Origin: Nocardia kruczakiae NBRC 101016
GTDB taxonomy: Bacteria; Actinomycetota; Actinomycetes; Mycobacteriales; Mycobacteriaceae
Assembly (NCBI RefSeq): GCF_001612965.1
Contig: NZ_BDBL01000013.1
Span: 62,001-126,000, forward strand
Reading direction: 5' to 3'
DNA: 64,000 nt
Shown: piece by piece, positions 8,538 to 15,919 of the stretch
Position numbering within the stretch: position 1 is the stretch's first letter
Layout of the letters: the number at the start of each line of letters is the position of its first letter
Notes under the pieces: model-generated
Told to the model about the DNA's origin: nothing
The model's input: only the letters and a program-made list of their open reading frames with translations
Databases searched by the model: none
Program-made: the position numbers and the translations under genes

Positions 8538-8843
8538 TCAGATGTCGTCGAGATCCAGATACCCGTCCTGCAGGGCGCGCGCCAGCAGGGCGGCCTTCGT
8601 CGGCGCCGGCCTGCCCGCGGCGCGGTACTTCTCCCGGATCCGGGCGAGGTGAGTGTTGACCGTTCCGGGCGCGATGAACAGCTTGCGGCAGACCTCGCCT
8701 TTGGTCTCGCCGAGAATCCACGCGAGCAGTACTTCCACTTCCCGGGCGCTGAGCTGCGGCCGCGGTTCCGGGGCGGCGGCGAGCGAGGCGCGATCGACGA
8801 TCGCGGGGGCGAGACAGGCCGGAACCGGCGACAATTCGGACAC
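8538..8843 (-). CDS. Free-standing LuxR-type HTH protein
   Basis: A 101-residue protein that is almost entirely a LuxR/GerE helix-turn-helix: QLSAREVEVLLAWILGETKG, then TVNTHLARIREKYRAAGRP. It lacks a receiver domain. The tail (PTKAALLARALQDGYLDLDD) parallels that of the response regulator at 5630-6298, so the two look like paralogues and might share DNA sites. The GTG at 8843 follows AGGAAG with suitable spacing. A longer reading to 9377 exists but runs across the lipoprotein promoter. It is convergent with the kinase-like gene (15 nt apart). Confidence 0.75.
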   Translation of the reverse strand: MSELSPVPACLAPAIVDRASLAAAPEPRPQLSAREVEVLLAWILGETKGEVCRKLFIAPGTVNTHLARIREKYRAAGRPAPTKAALLARALQDGYLDLDDI

Positions 8844-9021
8844 GATGTCTTCCTGTTCTGCAGAAGCCGACGGCGTCGCCGTTCCCCCGGCGACGAGTCC
8901 GTCGAACGCTACGCAGTTGCCGGGCCGTCCGGCAGGTTCCAGTTGCTTGACACGAAAACTGGGGTCACCGTTCGCTCGGAAAACGAAGGGACTCACCGAG
9001 CCCATCCGCCACACTCGACAT

Positions 9022-9669
9022 ATGACCGTCGCCGCGCAACGCACCCCCGCCACTCGCATCCCGCGTCGACCATTGCGGAGGGCATGGCTGCCGGTGGTCG
9101 CCGGCGTGGTTCTCGCCGCGCTGACCGGCTGCGGACAGGGGACCGAAAATGCCTCCGCCACTACGAGTTCCGCCGCGCCCGCGTCGGTGTCGCCGACGCC
9201 GGTCGACCACACCACGCACGAAACCGCCGCCGCCACCACGAATTCCGGCTCGGCGGACTGCACCACCGACCTCTCGGCGCCGGAGATCCGCCGGGCCGTG
9301 GCGACCCTGCCGCCGTACGACGCCGGTGGCGGTGTCACCTGGGCGTGGAACGACAACCCACCCGCATTGCGCGGCACCTACAACCGGTGTTCGACACTGT
9401 CGGTCGTGGTGGTGACGATCCAGGGCGCCACCGCGAGCTCCCCGGAGCACGCACTGCTGTTCCACCGGGGCGACTACGTCGGCACCGCCACGCCGAAAGC
9501 CCAGGCATTCACCACCGTCGACACCAGGACCGGTACCGACGACACCGTCGTACTGACCTACAAGACACCGGGCAGCTGCAACGCCTGCCCCGACGGGACC
9601 TATACGACGGTGTCGTTCCACTGGAACGGCTCGGGTGTGGACACGCAGGGACGTCCACCGATCAACTGA
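9022..9669 (+). CDS. LppP/LprE-type lipoprotein
   Basis: A 215-residue lipoprotein. A basic start (RRPLRRAW) and hydrophobic stretch end in the lipobox LAALTGC, giving a lipidated Cys around residue 38. The linker is Ala/Ser/Thr-rich. The folded part (from DCTTDLSAPEIRRAV) matches the LppP/LprE family found in mycobacteria and Nocardia: WAWNDNPPALRGTYNRCSTLSVVVV and LLFHRGDYVGTAT are conserved-looking. At least four further Cys could form disulphides. The exact role of the family is unknown; LprE of M. tuberculosis has been linked to survival in host cells. It stands 178 nt from the divergent LuxR-type gene. Confidence 0.83.
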   Translation: MTVAAQRTPATRIPRRPLRRAWLPVVAGVVLAALTGCGQGTENASATTSSAAPASVSPTPVDHTTHETAAATTNSGSADCTTDLSAPEIRRAVATLPPYDAGGGVTWAWNDNPPALRGTYNRCSTLSVVVVTIQGATASSPEHALLFHRGDYVGTATPKAQAFTTVDTRTGTDDTVVLTYKTPGSCNACPDGTYTTVSFHWNGSGVDTQGRPPIN

Positions 9670-9684
9670 TCGCCCCGAAAAGGT

Positions 9685-10197
9685 TCAGACGGCCGAAACC
9701 TGCTGCGTCAGATCGAATTTCATGAAGACGTCGGCACGATCGTAGGGAATCGGCCGCAGTTCCGCCGGCGGCACATGCACGAATCCCACCGATTCGTACA
9801 GGTGCACGGCATCGGCCAGGCGTCCGTTGCTCACCAGGAACAGCGAGGTCGCGCCGGATGCGCGAGCGTGGTCGATGGCGGCGTTCAGCAGCTGGCGGCC
9901 GATCCCCCGGCCCCGGGCCCGCGGCGCGACCGCCATTTTCGAGATCTCGAAAACACCCGGATCCTCCGCGACCAGGGCGACACACCCGACCCGGTCGTCA
10001 CCGTCGCGGGCGATCAGGACCTGCCCGCCGTCCGCCACGATCCGCTGCGGGTTGTCGAGAGTGGCGAGATCGGCCGGTTCGACGCCGAACAGAGCAGTGA
10101 TCCATTCCAGATTGAGTTCTTTGAAGGCGGCGGCGTCGGCCGGCCCGGACATCGGTTCGACGAGAATCACTTCACCAGGATGCGCGCCGCAACCCAT
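9685..10197 (-). CDS. GNAT family N-acetyltransferase
   Basis: A 170-residue acyl-CoA-dependent N-acyltransferase. The acetyl-CoA loop is seen in MAVAPRARGRGIGRQLL (about residues 88-104) after the beta-strand VFEIS. The later LFLVSNGRLADAVHLYESVGF segment is the usual beta-bulge and helix carrying the Tyr general acid. The substrate cannot be predicted. The ATG at 10197 is used; a TTG three codons earlier is possible. It is divergent from the LysR gene with 55 nt between, the classical LysR arrangement, so it may be that regulator's target. Confidence 0.85.
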   Translation of the reverse strand: MGCGAHPGEVILVEPMSGPADAAAFKELNLEWITALFGVEPADLATLDNPQRIVADGGQVLIARDGDDRVGCVALVAEDPGVFEISKMAVAPRARGRGIGRQLLNAAIDHARASGATSLFLVSNGRLADAVHLYESVGFVHVPPAELRPIPYDRADVFMKFDLTQQVSAV

Positions 10198-10252
10198 AGC
10201 GTCCAATATTCGATAGCTCCGATTGATATCTTGAGCTTATGGATGGCGGCAA

Positions 10253-11146
10253 ATGGACGGGGTAGAGCTGCGACACCTGCGCTACTTCCTGGCCGTCGCG
10301 GAGGAATTGCATTTCGGACGCGCGGCCGCCCGCCTGCACATCGCCCAGCCCGCCCTGACCCAGCAGATCCGGCGGCTCGAGACGCTGCTCGGCGCTCGCC
10401 TGTTCGATCGCACCTCGCGCACAGTGGCCCTCACCCCCGCCGGCGTCGTACTGCGTGAGCGCGCCGAGGCCCTGCTGGGGCATGCGCAGCGCGATCTGGC
10501 CGAGGTCTCCCGCATCGGGCAGGGTGGACAGGGGACGCTCTACCTGGGCTTCGTGCCGTCGGTACTGCCGCTCGAACCCCTGCGCGGGGTGCGCGCGTTC
10601 CGCGACCGCTATCCGTTGGTCGAGGTCGATCTGGTCGAGGGGTTCACCAGCCATCTGATGGAGCGGCTCGCCAACGGCGCCCTGGACCTCGCCATCGTGC
10701 GCGATCCCGACCCGCAGCCGGGAACCACCACCACACCACTCATGACCGAGCCGTTCGTCGCGGTGGTGCCCGACGACCATCCGCTCGCCGCGCGCGATAC
10801 CGTCACCGGCGCCGATCTGGTCGACCACCCGATGGTCTTCTTCCCCCGCGCCGCCGGCTCGCTGGCCCACGACCGGAACCTGGCACCCCTACTGCGATCC
10901 GGCCGCCGGCCTCGCATCGTGCAGGAGGCCACCAACTGGACCATCATCCTCTATCTGGTGGCCGCGGGTCTCGGCATCACGGTCGCGCCGCGCAGCGCGA
11001 CCTTCACGGCACCGGCCTCGGCGCGCATCATCGCGCTGACCGAAACCGATGCCGACACAACCATTTACACCGCGCACCGCACCGGCGACGAGCGACCGCT
11101 GGTCCACAATCTGCTCGCCCTGCTGCCCGGCCCGGGCACGGCGTGA
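10253..11146 (+). CDS. LysR family transcriptional regulator
   Basis: A 297-residue LysR regulator. The N-terminal winged HTH is canonical: ELRHLRYFLAVAEELHFGRAAARLHIAQPALTQQI divides into the recognition helix and wing, followed by LETLLGARLFDRTSRTVALTPAG. The C-terminal periplasmic-binding-like effector domain runs from about residue 90 (GTLYLGFVPS) to the end. The sequence resembles the HcaR/BenM type of aromatic-degradation regulators, but the effector is not predictable. It is divergent from the GNAT gene and convergent with the aldehyde dehydrogenase gene (9 nt apart). Confidence 0.9.
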   Translation: MDGVELRHLRYFLAVAEELHFGRAAARLHIAQPALTQQIRRLETLLGARLFDRTSRTVALTPAGVVLRERAEALLGHAQRDLAEVSRIGQGGQGTLYLGFVPSVLPLEPLRGVRAFRDRYPLVEVDLVEGFTSHLMERLANGALDLAIVRDPDPQPGTTTTPLMTEPFVAVVPDDHPLAARDTVTGADLVDHPMVFFPRAAGSLAHDRNLAPLLRSGRRPRIVQEATNWTIILYLVAAGLGITVAPRSATFTAPASARIIALTETDADTTIYTAHRTGDERPLVHNLLALLPGPGTA

Positions 11147-11155
11147 GGGCGCTCG

Positions 11156-12691
11156 TCAGGACAGCAGCTTGCGCATGATCTTGTTGCCGAAGCCGTAGCG
11201 GATGAGACCGTCGAGGTTGCGGATGGTCTTCTCCGAATACGGGTACCAGATGCTTTCCTGCTTGGGCTGCCAGCGATCGATCAGCACCGGCTGGGCGTGG
11301 GTGAAGCCGCGCAGTGCTCCCGGGCCGTTGACCTGGCCGACACCACTGTCCTTGCGACCGCCGAAGGGCGCCTCGGGCACGCCGTAGATGACGGCCGCGT
11401 CGTTGTGCACGACGGAACCGGTGGTGAGCTGGGCCGCGATGCGCCGGGCCTTGGCGGCGTCCTTGGTGAACACCGAACCGCTCAGCCCGTATTTGCAGTC
11501 GTTGGCCAGCCGGATGGCTTCGTCCTCGTCACGGACCCGCATGATGGCGGTCACCGGACCGAAGGTTTCCTCGGTCATCAGGTCCATGTCGTGATGTGCG
11601 CCGACCACGACGGTGGGCTGGAAATACAGGCCGTCACCGGTGTCCGCGGCGCCACCCACCACGATGTCGGCACCCTTGGCCTTCGCATCGTCGATGTGGC
11701 GGATCACGATGTCGCGCTGGCGATCCCAGAACAGCGGGCCCATATCGGTGTCACCGGGACCGTAGGTGACCGCCGCGGCCTTCTCGGTGACCAGCCGGAT
11801 GAATTCGTCCGCGACGCTGTCGACGACATAGATGCGTTCCACGCTCATGCAGACCTGGCCGGTGTTGAACATCGACAGATACACCGCACCGGCGGCGGCG
11901 CGCTCGAGATCGGCGTCCGCACAGACGATCATGGCGTCCTTGCCGCCGAGTTCCAGCGTGCACGGCAGCAACCGGGTCGCGCAGGCGGCCGCGATCTTGC
12001 GACCGGTGCCGACGCTGCCGGTGAAGCACACCTTGTCGATTTCCGAATCGACCAGTGCCGCACCGGTTTCGCCGTCGCCGTGCAGCACCTGCACGACATC
12101 CTCCGGCACACCCGCCTCGTGCAGCACCCGTGCCACCCATTCACCCGACCGCGGCGTCACCTCCGACGGTTTGAACACCACGGTGTTACCGGCGACCAGC
12201 GCCTGCACCACCGGATTGAGCGACAGCACGAACGGGGCGTTCCACGGCGTCACGACACCGACCACGCCCAGCGGCTGATACTGCATGTACAGCTTCTTGA
12301 GCGGTTTCAGATAGCCGTGCAGCCGCTGCCGGTGCGAGCGCAGATCACGGCGGGCGCGTCCGGTCCAATAGTTGAGGAAGTCGCAGGCGGGCACGATCTC
12401 GACGCCGAGCGCCTCGGCCTCGGGCTTGCCGGTCTCGGTGCGGATGGTCTCGGCGATCTCCGCGCGCCGGGCGACGATCACACCGACGGCACCGCGCAGG
12501 ATCTCGGCACGCTCGGCGATGCTGCGCGCGGCCCAGGCCGGCGCAGCGGCACGGGCACGCGCGACCGCGCTCTGCACCTCGGCGGTGGTGTCCACCTCGA
12601 GTTCGCCGATGCGCCGGCGATCCACCGGACTGTCCAGCGCCAGCGTGCGCCGATCGCCCTCGGTCGTCGGCAGTGGGTGGACGATGGCCAT
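11156..12691 (-). CDS. NAD(P)-dependent aldehyde dehydrogenase
   Basis: A 511-residue aldehyde dehydrogenase of the succinate-semialdehyde/benzaldehyde-like branch. The NAD-binding segment PWNAPFVLSLNPVVQALVAGN, the FTGSVGTGRKIA turn, the general base Glu in TLELGGKDAMIV, and the nucleophile Cys in FNTGQVCMSVERIYV are all present, as is the late EETFGPVTAI motif. The ATG at 12691 follows AGGGGAAG. The ORF extends upstream to 12802, but that part crosses palindromes that look regulatory. It probably oxidises an aldehyde made by the neighbouring dehydrogenase and monooxygenase block; the substrate is unknown. Confidence 0.9.
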   Translation of the reverse strand: MAIVHPLPTTEGDRRTLALDSPVDRRRIGELEVDTTAEVQSAVARARAAAPAWAARSIAERAEILRGAVGVIVARRAEIAETIRTETGKPEAEALGVEIVPACDFLNYWTGRARRDLRSHRQRLHGYLKPLKKLYMQYQPLGVVGVVTPWNAPFVLSLNPVVQALVAGNTVVFKPSEVTPRSGEWVARVLHEAGVPEDVVQVLHGDGETGAALVDSEIDKVCFTGSVGTGRKIAAACATRLLPCTLELGGKDAMIVCADADLERAAAGAVYLSMFNTGQVCMSVERIYVVDSVADEFIRLVTEKAAAVTYGPGDTDMGPLFWDRQRDIVIRHIDDAKAKGADIVVGGAADTGDGLYFQPTVVVGAHHDMDLMTEETFGPVTAIMRVRDEDEAIRLANDCKYGLSGSVFTKDAAKARRIAAQLTTGSVVHNDAAVIYGVPEAPFGGRKDSGVGQVNGPGALRGFTHAQPVLIDRWQPKQESIWYPYSEKTIRNLDGLIRYGFGNKIMRKLLS

Positions 12692-12725
12692 GATCTTCCC
12701 CTCGGTCGGAACTGGCATTCCAGTG

Positions 12726-12765
12726 CGATTTCGGTTGTCACACAAGGGTTGTCGCAACCGAATCG
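12726..12765. promoter_or_regulatory. Inverted and direct repeats in the ALDH leader
   Basis: CGATTTCGGTTG (12726-12737) and CAACCGAATCG (12755-12765) pair with one bulged T. Between and within them GGTTGTC occurs twice 15 nt apart (12733 and 12748). It lies 35-75 nt before the aldehyde dehydrogenase start. It could be a regulator site or an RNA hairpin in the leader. Confidence 0.35.
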
Positions 12766-12794
12766 ATCGCACGGCGGACGGCCCTCGTGACCTA

Positions 12795-12820
12795 GTAGAC
12801 AACTTACCAAAACTGTCTAC
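12795..12820. promoter_or_regulatory. GTAGACA-N12-TGTCTAC operator-like repeat
   Basis: A perfect 7-bp inverted repeat (GTAGACA at 12795-12801, TGTCTAC at 12814-12820) in a locally AT-richer stretch, about 104 nt before the aldehyde dehydrogenase start and 60 nt beyond the end of the CMD gene. Its size and symmetry suit a TetR/GntR-type dimer site. It does not match the paired sites next to the local TetR gene, so another regulator may bind it. Confidence 0.5.
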
Positions 12821-12879
12821 CCATTGCGAGAACTTGTTCTAGATTTCCGCCGGGCAGATACGTACGGACCACTCTCGTA

Positions 12880-13461
12880 CTACCGATAACCCCGCTTCAG
12901 CAGGTACTTGGCCCCCGCGCCGAAACCCTCCGGACTCAGCACGTCGAATCCGAACGCATCGGCGAGCCGGTTGGTCGTGTTGAAGGCGGCGCATACCGCC
13001 AAGGCGTCCTCGACCTGGTGCGGCGATACCCCGGCGGACAGCACCTTTCGGACATCCTCGGCGGAGATCTCTCCGTCACGGGACAGCTTGCCCAGCAGGA
13101 GCAACGTCTCGCGCAGGCCGGCACCGATCGGCGCGGAGTTCGGATCGTCGAGCACCGCACGGACTTTCGCGTCGTCGGCGTAGGCCTGCCCCGCGGTCGC
13201 GGTGTGCGCACCGATGCAGAAGGCGGAGGCGTTGACCTTCGATACGTACGCCGCCATCAGCTCCCGGTCGGCGACCGACCACTCGGAGGGGCCGCGCATC
13301 GCCGCGTGGGTGAACGCCTTCGCTCGCGTGCCGTAGAAATCCGGCCGGTAGAACACCAGCTTGGCGGCGTCGGGCAGCGGCTGACCGGAGAACACTCGAA
13401 CGGCCCTGAACAGCAGTTTGGTTCCGGGCCGATAGCCGTGGTTGAGGATGTCCGGTCGCAT
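12880..13461 (-). CDS. AhpD/carboxymuconolactone decarboxylase-like protein
   Basis: A 193-residue all-alpha protein of the AhpD-like/CMD superfamily. The active-site helix reads VSKVNASAFCIGAHTATAG: one Cys and a His four residues later are kept, while the first Cys of the usual CxxC pair is Ser or Ala. A redox role is therefore less certain than for AhpD. The start codon overlaps the stop of the upstream gene (TGATG), so translation is coupled. It may detoxify peroxides made during substrate oxidation, or act on a ring intermediate; neither can be shown from sequence. Confidence 0.75.
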   Translation of the reverse strand: MRPDILNHGYRPGTKLLFRAVRVFSGQPLPDAAKLVFYRPDFYGTRAKAFTHAAMRGPSEWSVADRELMAAYVSKVNASAFCIGAHTATAGQAYADDAKVRAVLDDPNSAPIGAGLRETLLLLGKLSRDGEISAEDVRKVLSAGVSPHQVEDALAVCAAFNTTNRLADAFGFDVLSPEGFGAGAKYLLKRGYR

Positions 13462-13772
13462 CAGCCACGCTCCCGGGTCGCTTCGGCGAGCGCGGCGAGT
13501 CCCGCGTCGTACTGCCGTGCGGACTGTCCGACCGCGGCCGCGATCACCAATTCGACGAGTTCGTCCTCGCCGAATCCGGAGGCCCGCGCCGCGGCGAAGT
13601 CGGCATCGGTCACCTCGGTCGGCCGGGTCGCGACCTTGTCGACCAAGTCTCGTACCGGGGGCGGTCCGGCGTTTCCGAAGGCTTGCGCCCGCTGTTCCCG
13701 CGGCGTTCTGCCCTCGCCGTCGAGCACCCGATTCACCAGATCCCGGAATACCGCGTGTTTGTCCTGCGCCAT
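13461..13772 (-). CDS. Small CMD-like helical protein
   Basis: A 103-residue helical protein, first gene of a coupled pair with the CMD-like gene. The region TDADFAAARASGFGEDELVELVIAAAVGQSARQYDAGLAAL has the helix pattern seen at the CxxxH site of AhpD-like proteins, but no Cys is present at all. It is probably a structural or non-catalytic partner of the 193-residue protein. AGGAGG lies 6 nt before the ATG at 13772. A much longer ORF extends upstream but has no coding signs. Confidence 0.72.
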   Translation of the reverse strand: MAQDKHAVFRDLVNRVLDGEGRTPREQRAQAFGNAGPPPVRDLVDKVATRPTEVTDADFAAARASGFGEDELVELVIAAAVGQSARQYDAGLAALAEATRERG

Positions 13773-13885
13773 CTCGCCTCCTGACAGCCGGTTCCCGGCG
13801 CGAGCCGTGACGGCAGGCGCCACGAAGACGAATGTACCTCCGGAAGCCGGGTCCGCATGCTCCACCAGCGAAATCGGGCTCGAGA

Positions 13886-14530
13886 TCAGTCCTTCTCGCG
13901 GAGCAGGCGGTCGAGCCCCCCGGAGAGAAAGGCGACCTGATCCTCGTAGAAGGCGGTCAGCACATCGGCGGGCAGAGGGTCGGGGTGGGCGTGCCAGTCT
14001 CCCGCGCGCGCGAGTGCCTGGAGAAATCCCATGAGGGCGATGGCCCAGCGCGATTCCAGGCGTGCGGGATCGGCCTCGGGAAAGGTGCGGCGCACCTGGA
14101 CGTGCAGATGATCGCGCAGGTTCTGCTCCACCGCGCGCAGGGCGGGATGGTCGCGCGCCGAGACCTGGGTGACGATTCTGACCCACCGCATACCGCGGGT
14201 GCGGTGCCGCAGGAGCAGATCGCGGTAGGGCTCGGTGACGGCGCGCACCAGCTCCTCGGTGGTCGGCGCCTCGTCCCGCGCGGCGAGGCGGTCGGCGTTG
14301 GCGCGAATGCTGTCGCGCACGGCGGCGCCGAGATCCAGCAGCACCGCGGTGATCAGGTCGTCCTTGGTGCCGAAGTGATAGTTGACCGACGCCGGCCCCA
14401 GGCCCGCGGCCGCGTTCACCGCGCGCACCGACACCGCGTCGACCCCGTGCGCGGCGAACAGACGCTCGGCCGTCTTGACGAGCCGGCCGCGGGTCGCGTT
14501 GCCCTGACGGTTGGGCGCTGGAGCGGACAC
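13886..14530 (-). CDS. TetR family regulator
   Basis: A 214-residue TetR regulator. The HTH (residues about 14-60) reads RGRLVKTAERLFAAHGVDAVSVRAVNAAAGLGPASVNYHFGTKDDLI in the usual order. The C-terminal ligand domain is of the TetR_C_17-like type, with RTRGMRWVRIVTQV. It is divergent from the luciferase-like monooxygenase gene. Two similar 16-bp palindromes lie in the gap, one close to each start, which suggests autoregulation and control of the monooxygenase-dehydrogenase operon. Confidence 0.88.
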   Translation of the reverse strand: MSAPAPNRQGNATRGRLVKTAERLFAAHGVDAVSVRAVNAAAGLGPASVNYHFGTKDDLITAVLLDLGAAVRDSIRANADRLAARDEAPTTEELVRAVTEPYRDLLLRHRTRGMRWVRIVTQVSARDHPALRAVEQNLRDHLHVQVRRTFPEADPARLESRWAIALMGFLQALARAGDWHAHPDPLPADVLTAFYEDQVAFLSGGLDRLLREKD

Positions 14531-14547
14531 GGGATCACCCTCCGTAC

Positions 14548-14563
14548 TGGTTCGATCGATCCG
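14548..14563. promoter_or_regulatory. Putative TetR operator, copy 1
   Basis: TGGTTCGATCGATCCG lies 17 nt before the TetR start codon. It matches copy 2 (14655-14670) at 12 of 16 positions and has a palindromic GATCGATC core. Its place suggests autorepression. Confidence 0.5.
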
Positions 14564-14654
14564 ATCTTCCCAGAAACCCTATCTCATACGCACACGGAAA
14601 GCATTGGGGTAACGAGTTTCTCGAGCCATCTCGGTCACCGAGACAGGAAACTTT

Positions 14655-14670
14655 TGGATCGAGTGATCCA
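14655..14670. promoter_or_regulatory. Putative TetR operator, copy 2
   Basis: TGGATCGAGTGATCCA is a perfect 6-bp inverted repeat with a 4-nt spacer, 60 nt before the monooxygenase start. Together with copy 1 it defines a shared pattern TGGnTCGAnnGATCCn. Confidence 0.55.
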
Positions 14671-14730
14671 TGTTAAGCAGGACACAGCGCGGTGAAGCAG
14701 ATCACAGACGCGCCGTTCGAAGGAGACTCC

Positions 14731-15915
14731 GTGCACACGTCCGAATCCTTACGATTCGGGGCCTTCCTCGCCCCGTACCATCCACTGAACGCCGACCCCG
14801 CACTGCAGTTGCGGCGCGATATCGATCTGATGGAACACCTCGACCACCTCGGATTCGACGAGGCATGGATGGGTGAGCATCATTCGACCGGCGCCGAAAT
14901 CGTGCCCGCGCCCGATGTTTTCATCGCGGCCGCGGCCGAACGGACGCAGCGGCTGCGCTTCGGCACCGGCGTGGTGTCATTGCCCTACCATCACCCGCTG
15001 GTCACCGTCGACCGCATCACCCAGCTCGATCTGCAGACCCGGGGGCGGCTGATCTTCGGCACCGGGCCGGGCAAGATCCCGCTCGACGCACACATGATGG
15101 GCATCGACCCCTCCGACCAGCGCCGGCGCCAGGGCGAGGCGCTCGAGGCGATCCTGGCGCTGCTGCGCAGCGACGTGGTGAACATGTCCACCGATTGGTT
15201 CACCCTGCGCGACGCTCGCGCCCAGCTACCCACCTACGACCCGGCCGGGATCGAGATCGCCACGGCCTCCACCGTCTCCCCCAACGGCTCGGTGCTCGCC
15301 GGCACCCACGGCCTGTCACTGCTGTCGCTCGCCGCCAGCTCACCGGCGGGTTTCGATGTGCTGGATCGCAATTGGGGAATCTACGACAAGGTGTGCGCGG
15401 AGCACGGCCACAGCGCGGACCGTTCGCGGTGGCGGCTGGTCAATCCGATGTTCCTCGCCGAAACCCGCGCCGACGCCGAGCGCGCCGTCGCGCGCCGGAT
15501 CGGCTCGATGGCGGCGTATGTGAACCGCCAGACCGGGCAGCGACCCGAGTGGGCCGAATCCGGTAGGGGGATCATCGACCACTGGCGCAACGACAGCCTC
15601 GGCGAATTCGGCCAGGCCGTCATCGGGACACCGGACGAGGCGATCGCGCAGATCGAGCGCCTCCTCGACAAGACCGGCGGCTTCGGCACCCTGCTGATCC
15701 TGCATGTCGACATGGCCGACTGGGAGGACACCAAACGCAGCTACGAACTGTTCGCCTCGGAGGTGATTCCACACTTCCGGCGGCGCAACCTCGGCCGCGA
15801 GGCGAGTCTGCAGTACGCCGAGGATCACCGCGACCGTCTCATCGGCGGACTGGTCACCGCGATCACCAAGGCCCACACCGACTACTACGGCGAATCCGCC
15901 GCGACAGGAGCGTGA
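14731..15915 (+). CDS. Luciferase-like flavin monooxygenase (limonene-monooxygenase type)
   Basis: A 394-residue TIM-barrel enzyme of the bacterial luciferase superfamily. Typical segments are LRFGAFLAPYHP at the start, DEAWMGEHHSTGAEI (about residues 45-60), GTGVVSLPYHHPLVTVDRI, and GRLIFGTGPGKIPLDAHMMGI. The size and EHHSTG form fit the FAD-dependent limonene 1,2-monooxygenase/LimB-like branch rather than the F420 branch. The GTG at 14731 follows GAAGGAGA; a GTG at 14692 lies upstream without a site. The alcohol dehydrogenase follows 4 nt later. The pair could oxidise a terpene, cyclic ketone or alkyl substrate. Confidence 0.85.
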   Translation: MHTSESLRFGAFLAPYHPLNADPALQLRRDIDLMEHLDHLGFDEAWMGEHHSTGAEIVPAPDVFIAAAAERTQRLRFGTGVVSLPYHHPLVTVDRITQLDLQTRGRLIFGTGPGKIPLDAHMMGIDPSDQRRRQGEALEAILALLRSDVVNMSTDWFTLRDARAQLPTYDPAGIEIATASTVSPNGSVLAGTHGLSLLSLAASSPAGFDVLDRNWGIYDKVCAEHGHSADRSRWRLVNPMFLAETRADAERAVARRIGSMAAYVNRQTGQRPEWAESGRGIIDHWRNDSLGEFGQAVIGTPDEAIAQIERLLDKTGGFGTLLILHVDMADWEDTKRSYELFASEVIPHFRRRNLGREASLQYAEDHRDRLIGGLVTAITKAHTDYYGESAATGA

Positions 15916-15919
15916 ATCG

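Noticed and set aside
8947..8952. TTGACA, a consensus -35 box before the lipoprotein gene
   Set aside because: No acceptable -10 box at 16-19 nt spacing.
10198..10252. An ATAT-flanked dyad in the GNAT/LysR divergent gap
   Set aside because: Only the outer ATAT bases are symmetric; too weak to call a LysR box although one is expected here.
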